DNA of 64,000 nucleotides from Vibrio sp. CB1-14. GTDB lineage: Bacteria; Pseudomonadota; Gammaproteobacteria; Enterobacterales; Vibrionaceae. The DNA lies in assembly GCF_040412085.2 (NCBI RefSeq), contig NZ_CP115921.1:124001-188000 (forward strand), in the 5' to 3' direction. Positions within the stretch are counted from its first letter, which is position 1. Each line of letters begins with the position of its first letter. Below are positions 17,196 through 26,662 of the stretch, piece after piece. The notes beneath the pieces are model-generated. The model worked only from the letters and a program-made list of their open reading frames with translations, did no database searches and had not been told where the DNA came from. Position numbers and translations under genes: made by a program.

Positions 17196-20030
17196 ATGAG
17201 TCACAAACGCGATTATGAATTGCTCAAACAGCAACTCGCCTCCAGAATCGACTCCCAGCGCATCATCACCGGTGAAGCAGAGCGCCTAGCTTATGGTACC
17301 GATGCGAGCTTCTATCGACTGATCCCACAGATCGTGCTGCGCCTTAAAGATCTCGATGAGGTGATATTTACTATCCAGTGTTGCCGTGAACACGGTATTC
17401 CATTTACCTTTCGTGCCGCTGGCACCAGTTTGTCAGGCCAAGCGGTGTCTGACTCTGTCCTTATCGCTCTCACTGACGACTGGCGCGAACATACTATCTT
17501 TGAGCAAGGCGCCAAAATCCGCCTTCAACCCGGTGTTATCGGCGCCGACGCCAATAAATACCTACTCCCATTCCAACGTAAAATCGGCCCAGACCCTGCG
17601 TCTATCAACACCTGTAAAATTGGCGGTATTGCTGCCAACAACGCGAGCGGCATGTGTTGCGGCACCGCACAAAACTCGTATAAAACCGTCGACAGCATGA
17701 AGATAGTGCTGAGTGATGGCACCTTGGTAGATACCGGAGACAAGGCAAGTATCGAGCGCTTTAAAGCGGACAAACCTGAGTTTATTGAAGGGCTCAAACA
17801 CCTTGCAGAGACAACCAAAGCCAACAGCGAGCTCGCCGAGAAAATTGCTCATAAATACCGCTTAAAAAATACCACTGGCTACGCACTGAATGCGCTCGTT
17901 GATTACAGCGACCCTATCGAAGTTCTAGAGCATTTGATGATTGGCTCCGAGGGAACCCTAGGTTTTATCGCTGATATTACCTATAACACGGTCGAGGAAC
18001 ACAAATACAAAGCCTCTACTTTGCTGGTGTTTTCCGATATTGAAACAGCAAGTAAGGCAGTAACGACGATAGCAACAACGCCAGTTGCCGCAGTAGAGAT
18101 GATGGATGGACGCGCTCTACGCTCAGTGGCAGATAAACCAGGCATGCCCGAGTTCATTCAGCAACTCGACCTAGAAGCGACCGCACTCTTGGTGGAAGTT
18201 CATGCGTCTTGCCAGCATACATTAGATAGCCACACCGACGCGGTAATGACAGCGCTGAGCGAATATACTATCGTCGAGTCTGTACCATTCACACTTGATC
18301 CAGCAACTGTTGCCACGCTTTGGGGCATTCGCAAAGGCATGTTCCCAGCGGTTGGCGCTGTGCGAGAAGTCGGCACCACCGTCATCATTGAGGACGTTGC
18401 TTTCCCAGTAGAAAACCTCGCGGCCGGCGTGCGTGACTTGCAGCAACTCTTCGACAAATACCACTACGACGAAGCCATCATTTTTGGCCATGCACTAGAG
18501 GGCAATCTGCACTTTGTGTTTACCCAAGGATTTGATAGCCAGGAAGAGATCAACCGCTACGGCGGTTTTATGGATGATGTGGCCGATCTTGTTGCCGTCA
18601 AATACCAAGGTTCGTTGAAAGCTGAGCACGGTACAGGGCGCAATATGGCTCCCTATGTCGAACTGGAATGGGGACAAGAAGGCTACGCGCTGATGCAACA
18701 AATCAAAACACTCTTCGATCCAGAAGGTTTGCTCAACCCTGGTGTGATTATTAACGACAATCCCCACTCGCACATCGAAAATCTCAAACCTATGCCCGCT
18801 GCCGATGACATTGTGAACCGCTGTATCGAGTGTGGTTTTTGTGAGCCAGTTTGCCCGTCTCGCACCCTTACCCTTTCACCTCGTCAGCGCATTGTTCTGT
18901 TCCGTGAACTTCAACGTCGCAAAGCCGCTGGTGAAACGGTTGAGGCGACAGAACTGGAGCAAGTCTTTGAGTACCAAGGCATCGATACGTGCGCAGCCAC
19001 GGGGTTGTGTGCCGATCGCTGCCCTGTCGGTATCAACACCGGTGATCTGATTAAGAAACTTCGAGAGCCGAAATACAAAAAATTCCGACCGTTCGCCAAG
19101 TGGACGGCAGATCACTTTACCGCGACCACAGCCATAGCGCGATTCGGTCTCAAAAGTGGTGCGGTTGCTACCAATATCCTAGGCCAAGAGCGTGTCGTTA
19201 AGGCCGCCGAAGGAATACGCAAAATCACCAAAAAAGCTACCCCAGCCTGGCTACCAGAAACACCGCGAGGAGCCAAGTTTGACAGCCGAAACCTCTCAAA
19301 TAACCTAATGGCGAAAGACAAAAAAGTGGTGTATTTACCATCTTGTGCCAGCCGCAATATGAATACTCAATCCAATGCATATGACCAGCGCTCCCTTGGC
19401 GAGGTGACAGTGTCACTTTTTGAAAAAGCGGGAGTATCACTCATCACTCCAAAATCACTCAGTGACCAATGCTGTGGCATGCCCTATGACAGCAAAGGAA
19501 TGACCGACATCGCCAAACAAAAGAGTGAACAGCTAGAGCTTGCTTTATGGGAAGCTTCGGAGCATGGCAAATATCCTATTTTGATGGACACCAGCCCATG
19601 CGCGAAACGCAGCATAGAGCAGTTCACTAAACCGATGACCATTGTTGAACCAGTAAAATTCGTCAGTGATTATCTGCTCAGCGAACTAACACTATCGCCA
19701 ATCAATGAAACCGTGATGCTGCATGTCACGTGCAGCTCAAGACGTATGGGATTGGAAAGCGCTATGCTATCGCTCGCAAAAGCTTGTGCTAGCAACGTCA
19801 TCATCCCAGAACACATTCAATGTTGTGGTTGGGCAGGTGACAAAGGCTTCACTACTCCAGAACTCAATGAAGCGGCTGTAGCACCTCTTAAGGCACAAGT
19901 ACCACAAGGGTGCACCCGAGGCTTTAGCAACAGTATTACCTGTGAAATTGGCCTCTCTCACCATAGCGGGATCCCTTATCAATCGATTCTTTATCTTGTC
20001 GATCAAGTCGCCTCTCCGGCTCAGTCCTAA
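17196..20030 (+). CDS. FAD-linked D-lactate dehydrogenase with Fe-S domains (Dld-II type)
   Basis: This 944-residue protein fuses an FAD-binding oxidase to an Fe-S reductase. It resembles Dld-II of Shewanella and YdiJ-like enzymes that oxidise D-lactate or other D-2-hydroxy acids. Order of parts: FAD-binding domain (about residues 35-270, with FRAAGTSLSGQAV and GGIAANNASGM), FAD-oxidase C-terminal domain (about 270-520, with EHGTGRNMAPYVE), 4Fe-4S motifs CIECGFCEPVCP near 542 and CAATGLCADRCP near 598, then two CCG domains with CCGMPYD near 758 and CCGWAGDKG near 875. It ends the lld operon, so the cell can use both lactate isomers. The exact substrate is inferred from context. Confidence 0.9.
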   Translation: MSHKRDYELLKQQLASRIDSQRIITGEAERLAYGTDASFYRLIPQIVLRLKDLDEVIFTIQCCREHGIPFTFRAAGTSLSGQAVSDSVLIALTDDWREHTIFEQGAKIRLQPGVIGADANKYLLPFQRKIGPDPASINTCKIGGIAANNASGMCCGTAQNSYKTVDSMKIVLSDGTLVDTGDKASIERFKADKPEFIEGLKHLAETTKANSELAEKIAHKYRLKNTTGYALNALVDYSDPIEVLEHLMIGSEGTLGFIADITYNTVEEHKYKASTLLVFSDIETASKAVTTIATTPVAAVEMMDGRALRSVADKPGMPEFIQQLDLEATALLVEVHASCQHTLDSHTDAVMTALSEYTIVESVPFTLDPATVATLWGIRKGMFPAVGAVREVGTTVIIEDVAFPVENLAAGVRDLQQLFDKYHYDEAIIFGHALEGNLHFVFTQGFDSQEEINRYGGFMDDVADLVAVKYQGSLKAEHGTGRNMAPYVELEWGQEGYALMQQIKTLFDPEGLLNPGVIINDNPHSHIENLKPMPAADDIVNRCIECGFCEPVCPSRTLTLSPRQRIVLFRELQRRKAAGETVEATELEQVFEYQGIDTCAATGLCADRCPVGINTGDLIKKLREPKYKKFRPFAKWTADHFTATTAIARFGLKSGAVATNILGQERVVKAAEGIRKITKKATPAWLPETPRGAKFDSRNLSNNLMAKDKKVVYLPSCASRNMNTQSNAYDQRSLGEVTVSLFEKAGVSLITPKSLSDQCCGMPYDSKGMTDIAKQKSEQLELALWEASEHGKYPILMDTSPCAKRSIEQFTKPMTIVEPVKFVSDYLLSELTLSPINETVMLHVTCSSRRMGLESAMLSLAKACASNVIIPEHIQCCGWAGDKGFTTPELNEAAVAPLKAQVPQGCTRGFSNSITCEIGLSHHSGIPYQSILYLVDQVASPAQS

Positions 20031-20059
20031 TCGAGTATTGACCCAGTAAACCTAATTTA

Positions 20060-20100
20060 TCTGCCATCGAAGTCTAAAAGCTTTAATGGCAGATTCATTT
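20060..20100 (+). terminator. Probable terminator after the lactate operon
   Basis: Arms TCTGCCAT (20060-20067) and ATGGCAGA (20086-20093) enclose an 18-base loop and are followed by TTCATTTT. The loop is long, so this is a moderate terminator call, about 30 bp after the dehydrogenase stop codon. Confidence 0.6.
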
Positions 20101-20200
20101 TACCGTTAGTTTTCCCATTCGCCTTGTCGCTTCTAACGGTTTACTGCTATAGCTTATTGTATTCTAAGTTATTTATTCTCGGGCGATCAAAGTACTATTT

Positions 20201-21208
20201 ATGGATCCATTATCACAAGGACTGTTGGGAGCATCATTATCGCAATCGGTGAGTAACCGACCTAGGTTTGTGGTCGCGGGGGTTTTAGGTCTGCTTTCTG
20301 GACTAGCACCCGATATAGACGTATTGATCCGCTCTTCGCACGATCCGTTGTTGTTTTTGGAGTTTCACCGCCAATTTACTCATTCACTGCTGTTTATCCC
20401 GATAGGGAGCCTTATTTGTGCCATGCTTTTTCACCCTCTGATCGCCAAAAAGCGTGGCTTCTCATTCAAGCAATCTTGGCTCTATTGCACACTTGGTTAT
20501 GCAACTCATGGACTTTTAGACGCGTGCACGTCATACGGCACGCAACTACTCTGGCCGCTGACTAATGAGCGCTTTGCTTGGAACAGCATTTCTGTCATCG
20601 ACCCCCTATTCACGCTCCCACTGCTCATCGTGTTGGCTATAGCTCTGTGGAAGCGAAGCCCAGCAATTGCAAGAGTCGCATTCCTATGGGCGCTAATTTA
20701 TCCAACCCTAGGCATGCTGCAAAGAGACAGGGCAGAGCGCACAGGCTGGCAAGTCGCAAACGAGCGTAATCACAGCCCAGTTAGGCTCGAAGCGAAACCC
20801 AGTTTTGGCAATATTCTGGTTTGGAAGATTATCTATGAAGCTGACGGAAGGTTTTACATTGATGCGGTGAGAGCTGGACAAAAGCTGACTGTGTATCCTG
20901 GCACCAATGTAGAAAAGCTAAACGAGGAAAAAGCGTTTCCTTGGTTACATGAAAATTCGCAGCAAGCCAAAGATATCGGGCGTTTTTCTTGGTTTTCTGA
21001 TGATTTTGTGGCTCTTAGCGAACAGAGTAATCAGAGGATTATCGACGTACGATATTCCATTGTTCCCAATGAGCTCAATGCGTTGTGGAGCATTTCGTTG
21101 TCTGAAAATGCCGCCGATAACGAACACGTTACCTACCTCACTCACCGCAGCAGCAGCGAAAAAGACAGGCAGCGATTTTACAACATGCTTTTTGGTCGCT
21201 CTCAATAG
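20201..21208 (+). CDS. YdjM/YbcI-like inner-membrane metal-dependent hydrolase
   Basis: This 335-residue membrane protein starts with the family words MDPLSQGLLGASLSQS. It has APDIDVLIRSSHDP near residue 36 and HRQFTHSLLF near residue 57, the Asp and His residues thought to bind metal in this family. Four or so hydrophobic helices occupy the first 180 residues, and a soluble C-terminal domain follows. E. coli YdjM is an SOS-induced member of this family; the substrate is unknown. I see no obvious LexA box here, but did not search exhaustively. It is transcribed alone and converges on the aldehyde dehydrogenase gene. Confidence 0.82.
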   Translation: MDPLSQGLLGASLSQSVSNRPRFVVAGVLGLLSGLAPDIDVLIRSSHDPLLFLEFHRQFTHSLLFIPIGSLICAMLFHPLIAKKRGFSFKQSWLYCTLGYATHGLLDACTSYGTQLLWPLTNERFAWNSISVIDPLFTLPLLIVLAIALWKRSPAIARVAFLWALIYPTLGMLQRDRAERTGWQVANERNHSPVRLEAKPSFGNILVWKIIYEADGRFYIDAVRAGQKLTVYPGTNVEKLNEEKAFPWLHENSQQAKDIGRFSWFSDDFVALSEQSNQRIIDVRYSIVPNELNALWSISLSENAADNEHVTYLTHRSSSEKDRQRFYNMLFGRSQ

Positions 21209-21235
21209 GACCAGCGTACTGAAATGAAATAACGA

Positions 21236-21262
21236 CGAGCATGTCCAACATGGACATGCTCG
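21236..21262. terminator. Hairpin between converging genes
   Basis: A perfect 11-bp stem, CGAGCATGTCC and GGACATGCTCG, with a 5-base loop lies between the YdjM-like gene and the aldehyde dehydrogenase gene. T-runs are poor on both sides, so it is a strong hairpin but only a probable terminator. Confidence 0.6.
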
Positions 21263-21277
21263 ACCGTAGAGTCAAAG

Positions 21278-22648
21278 TTATGCGAACCTAACCAGCTTCT
21301 TGTTTACAAACTCATCCAGCCCCAATCGGCCTAGTTCACGACCAAAACCAGAGTTTTTAATACCGCCAAATGGGAGGCATGCCTCCGACATTGAGAACGT
21401 ATTAATAAACGATGCGCCGCAGTCCAAAGCCCCGGCGACCGCATTGGCGCGATCGATGTTTTCTGAAATGACAGCAGAGCTCAATCCATAAGAGCTGTTA
21501 TTAGCAAGTTCTATCGCCTCTTCATCGCTGCTAACGCGATATACTACGGCAATAGGTCCAAATAGCTCTTGGTCGAACACATCCATCTGCGGAGTAACAT
21601 CGGCAAGGATAGTTGGCTTGAGCCATGCCCCTTCGAGGTTTTCTGACTCACCCCCCAATACTAAGCTAGCACCTTGTTCAACGGCATGTTGTACTTGTTC
21701 AAGTAAATAATCACGTTCTTGAACACTCACGACAGGCGCATACCCGGTTTGAGGATCCATAGGATCTCCCGCCTTTAGAGTGCCTAGCGCTGCAGCAAAC
21801 TTTTCCATGAACTCATCATAAGCTTCATCGGCAACAATAAATCGCTTAGCACTAATGCACACCTGGCCAGAATTAAACATCTTCGCGATTGTTGCCAGCT
21901 CTACCGCTTTATTCACGTCGGCATCAGCAAGCACGATAAACGGGTCGTTACCGCCCAATTCCATGACCACTTTTTTTAAATATTTTCCTGCCAACGCAGC
22001 TACGCTTGCTCCGGCTTTTTCACTGCCTGTTAGCGACACACCTTGTACGCGTTTATCAGCAATAATCAGCTCTGACTGGCTCGATGCAACAAACAAGTGC
22101 TGAACCAATCCTTTTGGCGCCCCCGCATCTTCAAACAACTCACTGATAGCCTTTGCACACTGAGGAACGTTAGACGCATGTTTAAAGGCAACGCTGTTGC
22201 CCACCATTACGTTTGGTGCAATAAAACGAATCACTTGATAGAACGGAAAGTTCCAAGGCATGACGCCATAAATCACACCGAGCGGGTGATTTTGAATTTC
22301 AGCTCGGCCTGTGGCAACTTCTTCAATAGGCTCTGCAGTGAGAAAGCGCTCACCATGTTCAGCATAGTAGCGGCATATCTGAGCACACAGTGGGATTTCT
22401 AACGCGACACCTTGGCTGTGCAATTTACCCATCTCTGTCGTCATAAGCGCCGCATAGTGCTCTGCTCGCTCTTCTAGCATCGATGCAACGCGGGAAAGCA
22501 AAGCCGCTCGCTCGTGATGACTTGTTGCTCTCCACGCTTCGAAAGCAGCCTGAGCCGTATCAATCCGCTCCACAACTTGAGCGTCTTGCCAAGTATCGAA
22601 TCGCTGTTCTATGTGATTGGTATATGGGTTTAATGTTCTAATCGCCAT
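21278..22648 (-). CDS. NAD(P)-dependent aldehyde dehydrogenase, succinate-semialdehyde dehydrogenase type (Sad/YneI-like)
   Basis: This enzyme oxidises an aldehyde, probably succinate semialdehyde, to the acid. The start at 22648 (MAIRTLNPYTN) follows a GGAG site; the longer upstream extension is not protein-like. The 456-residue product has the NAD-fold loop PWNFPFYQVIR near residue 140, LTGSEKAG near 210, the general-base Glu in MELGGNDPF near 234 and the nucleophile Cys in NSGQVCISAKRF near 268. The C-terminal FGGIKNSGFGRELG matches the Sad/YneI group. It is transcribed alone, with no GABA transaminase beside it, so the substrate is a family inference. Confidence 0.85.
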   Translation of the reverse strand: MAIRTLNPYTNHIEQRFDTWQDAQVVERIDTAQAAFEAWRATSHHERAALLSRVASMLEERAEHYAALMTTEMGKLHSQGVALEIPLCAQICRYYAEHGERFLTAEPIEEVATGRAEIQNHPLGVIYGVMPWNFPFYQVIRFIAPNVMVGNSVAFKHASNVPQCAKAISELFEDAGAPKGLVQHLFVASSQSELIIADKRVQGVSLTGSEKAGASVAALAGKYLKKVVMELGGNDPFIVLADADVNKAVELATIAKMFNSGQVCISAKRFIVADEAYDEFMEKFAAALGTLKAGDPMDPQTGYAPVVSVQERDYLLEQVQHAVEQGASLVLGGESENLEGAWLKPTILADVTPQMDVFDQELFGPIAVVYRVSSDEEAIELANNSSYGLSSAVISENIDRANAVAGALDCGASFINTFSMSEACLPFGGIKNSGFGRELGRLGLDEFVNKKLVRFA

Positions 22649-23142
22649 GTTGTTTCTCCGAGGGATAGAGTAAGTCGGCACGCACCGACCAAAAATGTTC
22701 ACGCTATTTGCGCTGTTTTTATTGTGAAAACAACATACACCCGGAAACAATCAAGAAACAACTAGGCAAACTTACATCAATTTGAAAACAACATGACTAA
22801 ACGGCGTGTTGTATGAGTTCTGTAAATAGGTAAAGTATCTCCCCTAATTTCAGTGGATTAGAACATCAGTAAAACGTATGGATTTGTATAAATAGGTACA
22901 TTGTCCGGCAGACATCACGTTCTAAGAACCCTATGGTGCAGATAAAAGAAACAATGAAGTAACACTTGATTTACATCAAAGACCACCTCTGTACTATTCC
23001 CTATCGTGGCGACATGAAAATGTAAACACTGTGTAAAAGCTTTATACCCTGCTAGTGCTAGTTAGCACTGAACTCAATGTTTGAGTCAGCGAGCACGACT
23101 TGGGTGGCAACCGCGGCGGCGGCTTGAGGTTATTTAGATATT
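22649..23142. other. 494-bp intergenic region upstream of SirB2 and aldehyde dehydrogenase genes
   Basis: No convincing ORF is present. It contains divergent promoters, a perfect FNR-type site at 22966-22979, and an imperfect TGAACTCAATGTTTGAGTCA hairpin near 23067-23086 in the probable leader of the SirB2 gene. Confidence 0.5.
22966..22979. promoter_or_regulatory. FNR-type site TTGAT-TTAC-ATCAA
   Basis: The 14-bp sequence TTGATTTACATCAA is an exact match to the FNR consensus TTGAT-N4-ATCAA. It lies 164 bp before the SirB2 gene and 318 bp from the aldehyde dehydrogenase start. Possible -10 hexamers follow at 22993 and 23003. Oxygen-responsive activation is inferred. Confidence 0.55.
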
Positions 23143-23520
23143 ATGTACACGCTTCTTTTGAAAACACACGTCACTTTGGCACTACTGAGCTTTATCAGCT
23201 TCATCATTCGCGCTTGGTGGGGTTTTAGTCATTCCGCTTTAGTTGAAAACAAGTTTGCTCTGGTCATCCATCAAGTACTTACCGCCTTTATGTTATTAAG
23301 TGCGGCGGGACTTTGTATGACTATTGGACAATTTCCACTATCAAACCCGTGGCTTACTGAGAAACTCGGGTTATTTATCGTTTATGCGATCAGCACTATG
23401 GTTATCTTCCAGTTCCCACTCGCAAAACGTACTCGAGTACTCGTGATGTTGATTACCTGTGGAATATGGCTGACCATCTTTACCATAGGTAAAGCTCATG
23501 CCCCGCTACTTTTTGGATAA
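23143..23520 (+). CDS. SirB2 family membrane protein
   Basis: This 125-residue integral membrane protein has four predicted transmembrane helices and the SirB2 pattern: KTHVTLALLSFISFIIRAWW at the start, a conserved HQVLTAFMLLSAAGL helix near residue 45 and a short polar tail. SirB2 proteins were linked to Salmonella invasion gene expression, but their biochemical role is unknown. The gene is transcribed alone, and its stop codon is 12 bp from the end of the leftward diguanylate cyclase gene. An FNR-like site lies upstream. Confidence 0.8.
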   Translation: MYTLLLKTHVTLALLSFISFIIRAWWGFSHSALVENKFALVIHQVLTAFMLLSAAGLCMTIGQFPLSNPWLTEKLGLFIVYAISTMVIFQFPLAKRTRVLVMLITCGIWLTIFTIGKAHAPLLFG

Positions 23521-23532
23521 TGGCTGTTCGCT

Positions 23533-24723
23533 CTATGCGTTTACGATAAGTTGAGCTTGCTCAGAGGCCATTTGAACACAGTTGCGACCCTCTTGCTTTG
23601 CTCGATATAAGGCTTCGTCTGCTCGCGCAACCAGAGCGTCCCAACTTTCATCGCAAAGAGACTCTGCGACCCCAAAGCTGCAACTCACTTTGACGGGCAT
23701 ACCATCCACGCGCACGTGCTCTGCGACGCGCTTGCGCATGGATTCAGCAAGGAACAGTGCAAAGTCGATGGTTTGATTGTTTAAGACGATAATGAATTCA
23801 TCGCCCCCAAATCGATAGATAGCTTTGGGGGCATTCGAAGTGCCTTTTATCTGCGAAGCGACTGCCTTTATCACTTTATCGCCAATAACGTGGCCATAGC
23901 GATCATTGATCAATTTAAACCTGTCGATATCAAGCATAATAATGCTTTGTTTAGGCTTACCACCACCCTCTGCCAGCGCCAACGTATAACTATCAAGAGC
24001 ACGGCGATTACGCAGATTGGTCAAGGAGTCGAAATAAGACAGCGCATAAATATCATCCATCTGACGGGCATTAATCAGCCACAGCATACTAAAGCTAGAG
24101 GCTACCGTTAAAAAAATGCTGAAGAGAAATGTCAGTTTATGTACTAAGTCAGCATCCATAAACTGGAAGATCTCAGCACTGTCCCACGTATAAGCAGCGC
24201 GGAACAACATAAACAACCCGTAGAAACCAAACGTCGCGGCCATAGTAAAAACTGCAGGCTGGTAGTCTCTGTGTTTACCCACTATGACTACAAACGAAGT
24301 TGCCAGCGTAACGACTGCGATTGACAACGCACTAACCAAAATGCGTTGATTGATCGAGTTGGCTTCATAAGTGAAATAGAGATTTAGCACCAAGACAAGT
24401 GGAACGACCCAACTGAAGCTATGCGCAAACTGTGCTTGAACCCCACGGAACTGACACATGCCATGCAGGATCATATGAAAGGAGACGGCGATCAATGTGT
24501 TCGCAGTAACAATTGAGACCCAGTCAGGGGCGACACCGCGTAAACTTATTAATAATGGACCTGCCCCCATGGCCAATAGCGCCAATGCAAACAGTCTTAT
24601 TCCTTTGGTTTTTTCTTGAGTCGTAGCGAATAACAGCAATCCAATGCAGTATATAACGCTGAACAAAATCATCACAAAATTCAGCGTTCTCATATCAAGA
24701 GAAAATGCAGTCAATGTATCCAT
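23533..24723 (-). CDS. Membrane-bound diguanylate cyclase (GGDEF)
   Basis: This 396-residue protein should make cyclic di-GMP. The first 215 residues contain about seven hydrophobic helices and no recognisable extracytoplasmic sensor domain. The GGDEF domain spans roughly residues 225-390. It has DSLTNLRNRRAL at its start, the metal-binding IIMLDIDRFKLIND, and an intact catalytic RFGGDEF near residue 305. The RxxD allosteric inhibition site expected just before GGDEF is absent, so product feedback is probably missing. It is transcribed alone, leftward. The signal sensed is unknown. Confidence 0.9.
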   Translation of the reverse strand: MDTLTAFSLDMRTLNFVMILFSVIYCIGLLLFATTQEKTKGIRLFALALLAMGAGPLLISLRGVAPDWVSIVTANTLIAVSFHMILHGMCQFRGVQAQFAHSFSWVVPLVLVLNLYFTYEANSINQRILVSALSIAVVTLATSFVVIVGKHRDYQPAVFTMAATFGFYGLFMLFRAAYTWDSAEIFQFMDADLVHKLTFLFSIFLTVASSFSMLWLINARQMDDIYALSYFDSLTNLRNRRALDSYTLALAEGGGKPKQSIIMLDIDRFKLINDRYGHVIGDKVIKAVASQIKGTSNAPKAIYRFGGDEFIIVLNNQTIDFALFLAESMRKRVAEHVRVDGMPVKVSCSFGVAESLCDESWDALVARADEALYRAKQEGRNCVQMASEQAQLIVNA

Positions 24724-25216
24724 CCACTTCCTAGCTTTATAGTTATGTCAATTACTACTGCAAATCAATAACCCTGCAATAATTAACAAATGCTATACAA
24801 CCAGGCAGCAAATTGGAATTAATGAATGTTTTTTGAGAAGCGCATCACTAATATTGTTATCAGTATGTGTAATTTTTCGACAATAGTATGTTGAGGGAGC
24901 AGATAACTTTCGTTTGTTCAATGACATAATAATTAAGGTTACACACTAGGAGCGCAGTGAAGAAAGGTGAATGAATTCTTACATAGTGAGAACAGCTTCA
25001 GTGCGACACAACGTAGTTCAAAATATTGACGCGCATTTGTCCTCAATCGGACAGTGGCTTTACCTGGCTTGCAAGGCTCTGACAACATCAAGCCTAAGCT
25101 AAGCTGAAATACGCGACATCTACCCAAGAGGCCACAAGATGCCGAATTCAGAGTGCTACAGGTTACTTGGGTATAGAAGGGAATGGAACAATTCCAACTA
25201 ATTGCAGGGGTTAATA
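24724..25216. other. 493-bp intergenic region without a clear gene
   Basis: This gap holds the promoter of the diguanylate cyclase and that of the small HTH gene. A 43-codon ORF from 24971 has a crowded ribosome site and no recognisable features, and I do not call it. No strong hairpin or named site was seen. Confidence 0.4.
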
Positions 25217-25555
25217 ATGAATTTTACACAACAAGATACTGAAGCACTTTACCGTGTCTGGATGTCACAGAAAGCAAAAATGCACATTACGCAAATGGAA
25301 GTGGCCAAACGCCTAAACGTCAGTCAAATTGAACTGTCTAATCGACTCAATGGCAACGTGCCTTTAGACGCCACCTTTGTCGATCGCTTTTGTCGACTAT
25401 TGCATATCGACCCATGCCACCACCTACCATCAATGCGCAGCCATTTTGTTAGCGAAGCTGACCGAGTTTTCAATACTCGCCTAACGATCGACGGCGACAT
25501 TACCAATATCCGTGTCGACGGCAATCAGGTCACCATCGAGTATCGACTTCAATAA
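25217..25555 (+). CDS. Small helix-turn-helix protein
   Basis: The start at 25217 (MNFTQQDTEAL) is chosen because AGGGG lies upstream; the TTG at 25202 would read through it. The 112-residue product has a Cro/CI-like HTH at about residues 20-50 (ITQMEVAKRLNVSQIELSNRLNG) followed by LDATFVDRFCRLLHIDP, the usual third to fifth helices of this fold. The C-terminal 35 residues look like a short beta hairpin (LTIDGDITNIRVDGNQVTIEYRL). It is probably a DNA-binding regulator with an unknown target. It converges on mepA with only 8 bp between stop codons. Confidence 0.65.
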   Translation: MNFTQQDTEALYRVWMSQKAKMHITQMEVAKRLNVSQIELSNRLNGNVPLDATFVDRFCRLLHIDPCHHLPSMRSHFVSEADRVFNTRLTIDGDITNIRVDGNQVTIEYRLQ

Positions 25556-25563
25556 CTGCTTTC

Positions 25564-26409
25564 TTAAGGCTCAGCCAATAACGCAATACACTCTTGAAAC
25601 TTTGGTTTTGAAACGCGCTTTTTAGGCGTCACCTTTTTCGTTACTTTGTCTGCAGGCTTTTTCTTAGCTGGAATATAGGGCTTCCACGATGCAAGCTCTT
25701 GTCCGCAGCCATCTCCCGGTGGTGGAGGGTTTTGCGCTATGCACTTTCCCTCCCCTTCAGGGCAATGCAGTCTTACGTGAAAATGGTAGTAGTGCCCCCA
25801 CCATGGGCGCACTTTACGAAGCCAATCTCTCTCCTTCCATTCGACTTCACAAAGCTGCTTTTTGATTAAAGGATGAACAAAGACACGTGCTACCCGCTCA
25901 TCGACAGCAGCAACTTGAAGCAGGAGTTCATGATTCGTCGTCCATTTATCTTGTTTAAAACGATACTTTTCAATATCTACGACAGGGTAAGGTTTGGGAT
26001 CCGCTGCCTCTTCCGCATTGAGAGGAGCATTGGGAAGTCTTAGCCAAATATCGGCATCAAGCCCGGTTTGATGACTCGCGTGCCCAGACGTAAATCGCCC
26101 TCCCCTTGGCATTGAGATGTCGGCAACTAGTAAATGCCCTATCCCGAGCTTATCGACGTTACGAGCTAATTCGGTCAAGTAGGCAATCATATCTCGGTGG
26201 CCGTAGTAACGATTACGTTGCGAGCGAATGACTTGATAGCCCTCACCCGTTAGAGAAAGTTGTTGTCCCCCAGCTAAACAGCCATTGGCATAACTGCCTA
26301 TTGAATTGGACTCCCCCTCACTCGGCACCGATACTTCATCCCACGAGCGCTGCAAAGCATGAACGTTGCACGATACAATGAACAACACTAGCCAAGCCAA
26401 TTTCCCCAT
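25564..26409 (-). CDS. mepA: Penicillin-insensitive murein endopeptidase MepA
   Basis: MepA is a periplasmic LAS-type metallopeptidase that cuts D-alanyl-meso-diaminopimelyl cross-links in peptidoglycan. The start at 26409 follows AGGAAG and gives a signal peptide (MGKLAWLVLFIVSCNVHA). The 281-residue product has the zinc-site words GHASHQTGLDADIWL near residue 110, and GHYYHFHVRLHCPEG near 210, which includes the other His ligands. Cys residues that pair in E. coli MepA (NGCLAGG, QLCEVEW, RLHCPEG, GDGCG) are present. The C terminus has a Lys-rich tail of about 30 residues. It is transcribed alone, leftward. Confidence 0.92.
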   Translation of the reverse strand: MGKLAWLVLFIVSCNVHALQRSWDEVSVPSEGESNSIGSYANGCLAGGQQLSLTGEGYQVIRSQRNRYYGHRDMIAYLTELARNVDKLGIGHLLVADISMPRGGRFTSGHASHQTGLDADIWLRLPNAPLNAEEAADPKPYPVVDIEKYRFKQDKWTTNHELLLQVAAVDERVARVFVHPLIKKQLCEVEWKERDWLRKVRPWWGHYYHFHVRLHCPEGEGKCIAQNPPPPGDGCGQELASWKPYIPAKKKPADKVTKKVTPKKRVSKPKFQECIALLAEP

Positions 26410-26539
26410 GTCACTTCCTCGCTCTAGATGCTGAGAAGACGTTAGCTTAAGGATAGCGCGCTCAATTGAGCTTGCACACAATCAAACGCAAAATGATGTA
26501 GTACAACAAAGTGCACTACATCAATTTTTCGCTACATAA

Positions 26540-26553
26540 AGTGAAATGTTTCA
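26540..26553. promoter_or_regulatory. Perfect palindrome GTGAAATGTTTCAC
   Basis: This 14-bp site has arms GTGAAA and TTTCAC around a 2-bp TG. It lies 131 bp upstream of mepA. It may be a repressor operator; the regulator is unknown. Confidence 0.35.
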
Positions 26554-26662
26554 CAAAATCGAACTCTAATTGAGGTTTCATAACCTGTTGTATTGCAGGT
26601 AATAACAGAACGCGCTACAAATAAATCACTCAGTTGATTAACCACCTCTGAGTCTACCACTC

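Noticed and set aside
22097..22402. 101-codon plus-strand ORF inside the aldehyde dehydrogenase gene
   Set aside because: It is antisense to the conserved NAD-binding region of an intact enzyme.
24971..25102. 43-codon ORF in the gap before the small HTH gene
   Set aside because: The ribosome site is only 3 bp from the ATG and the product has no recognisable features.
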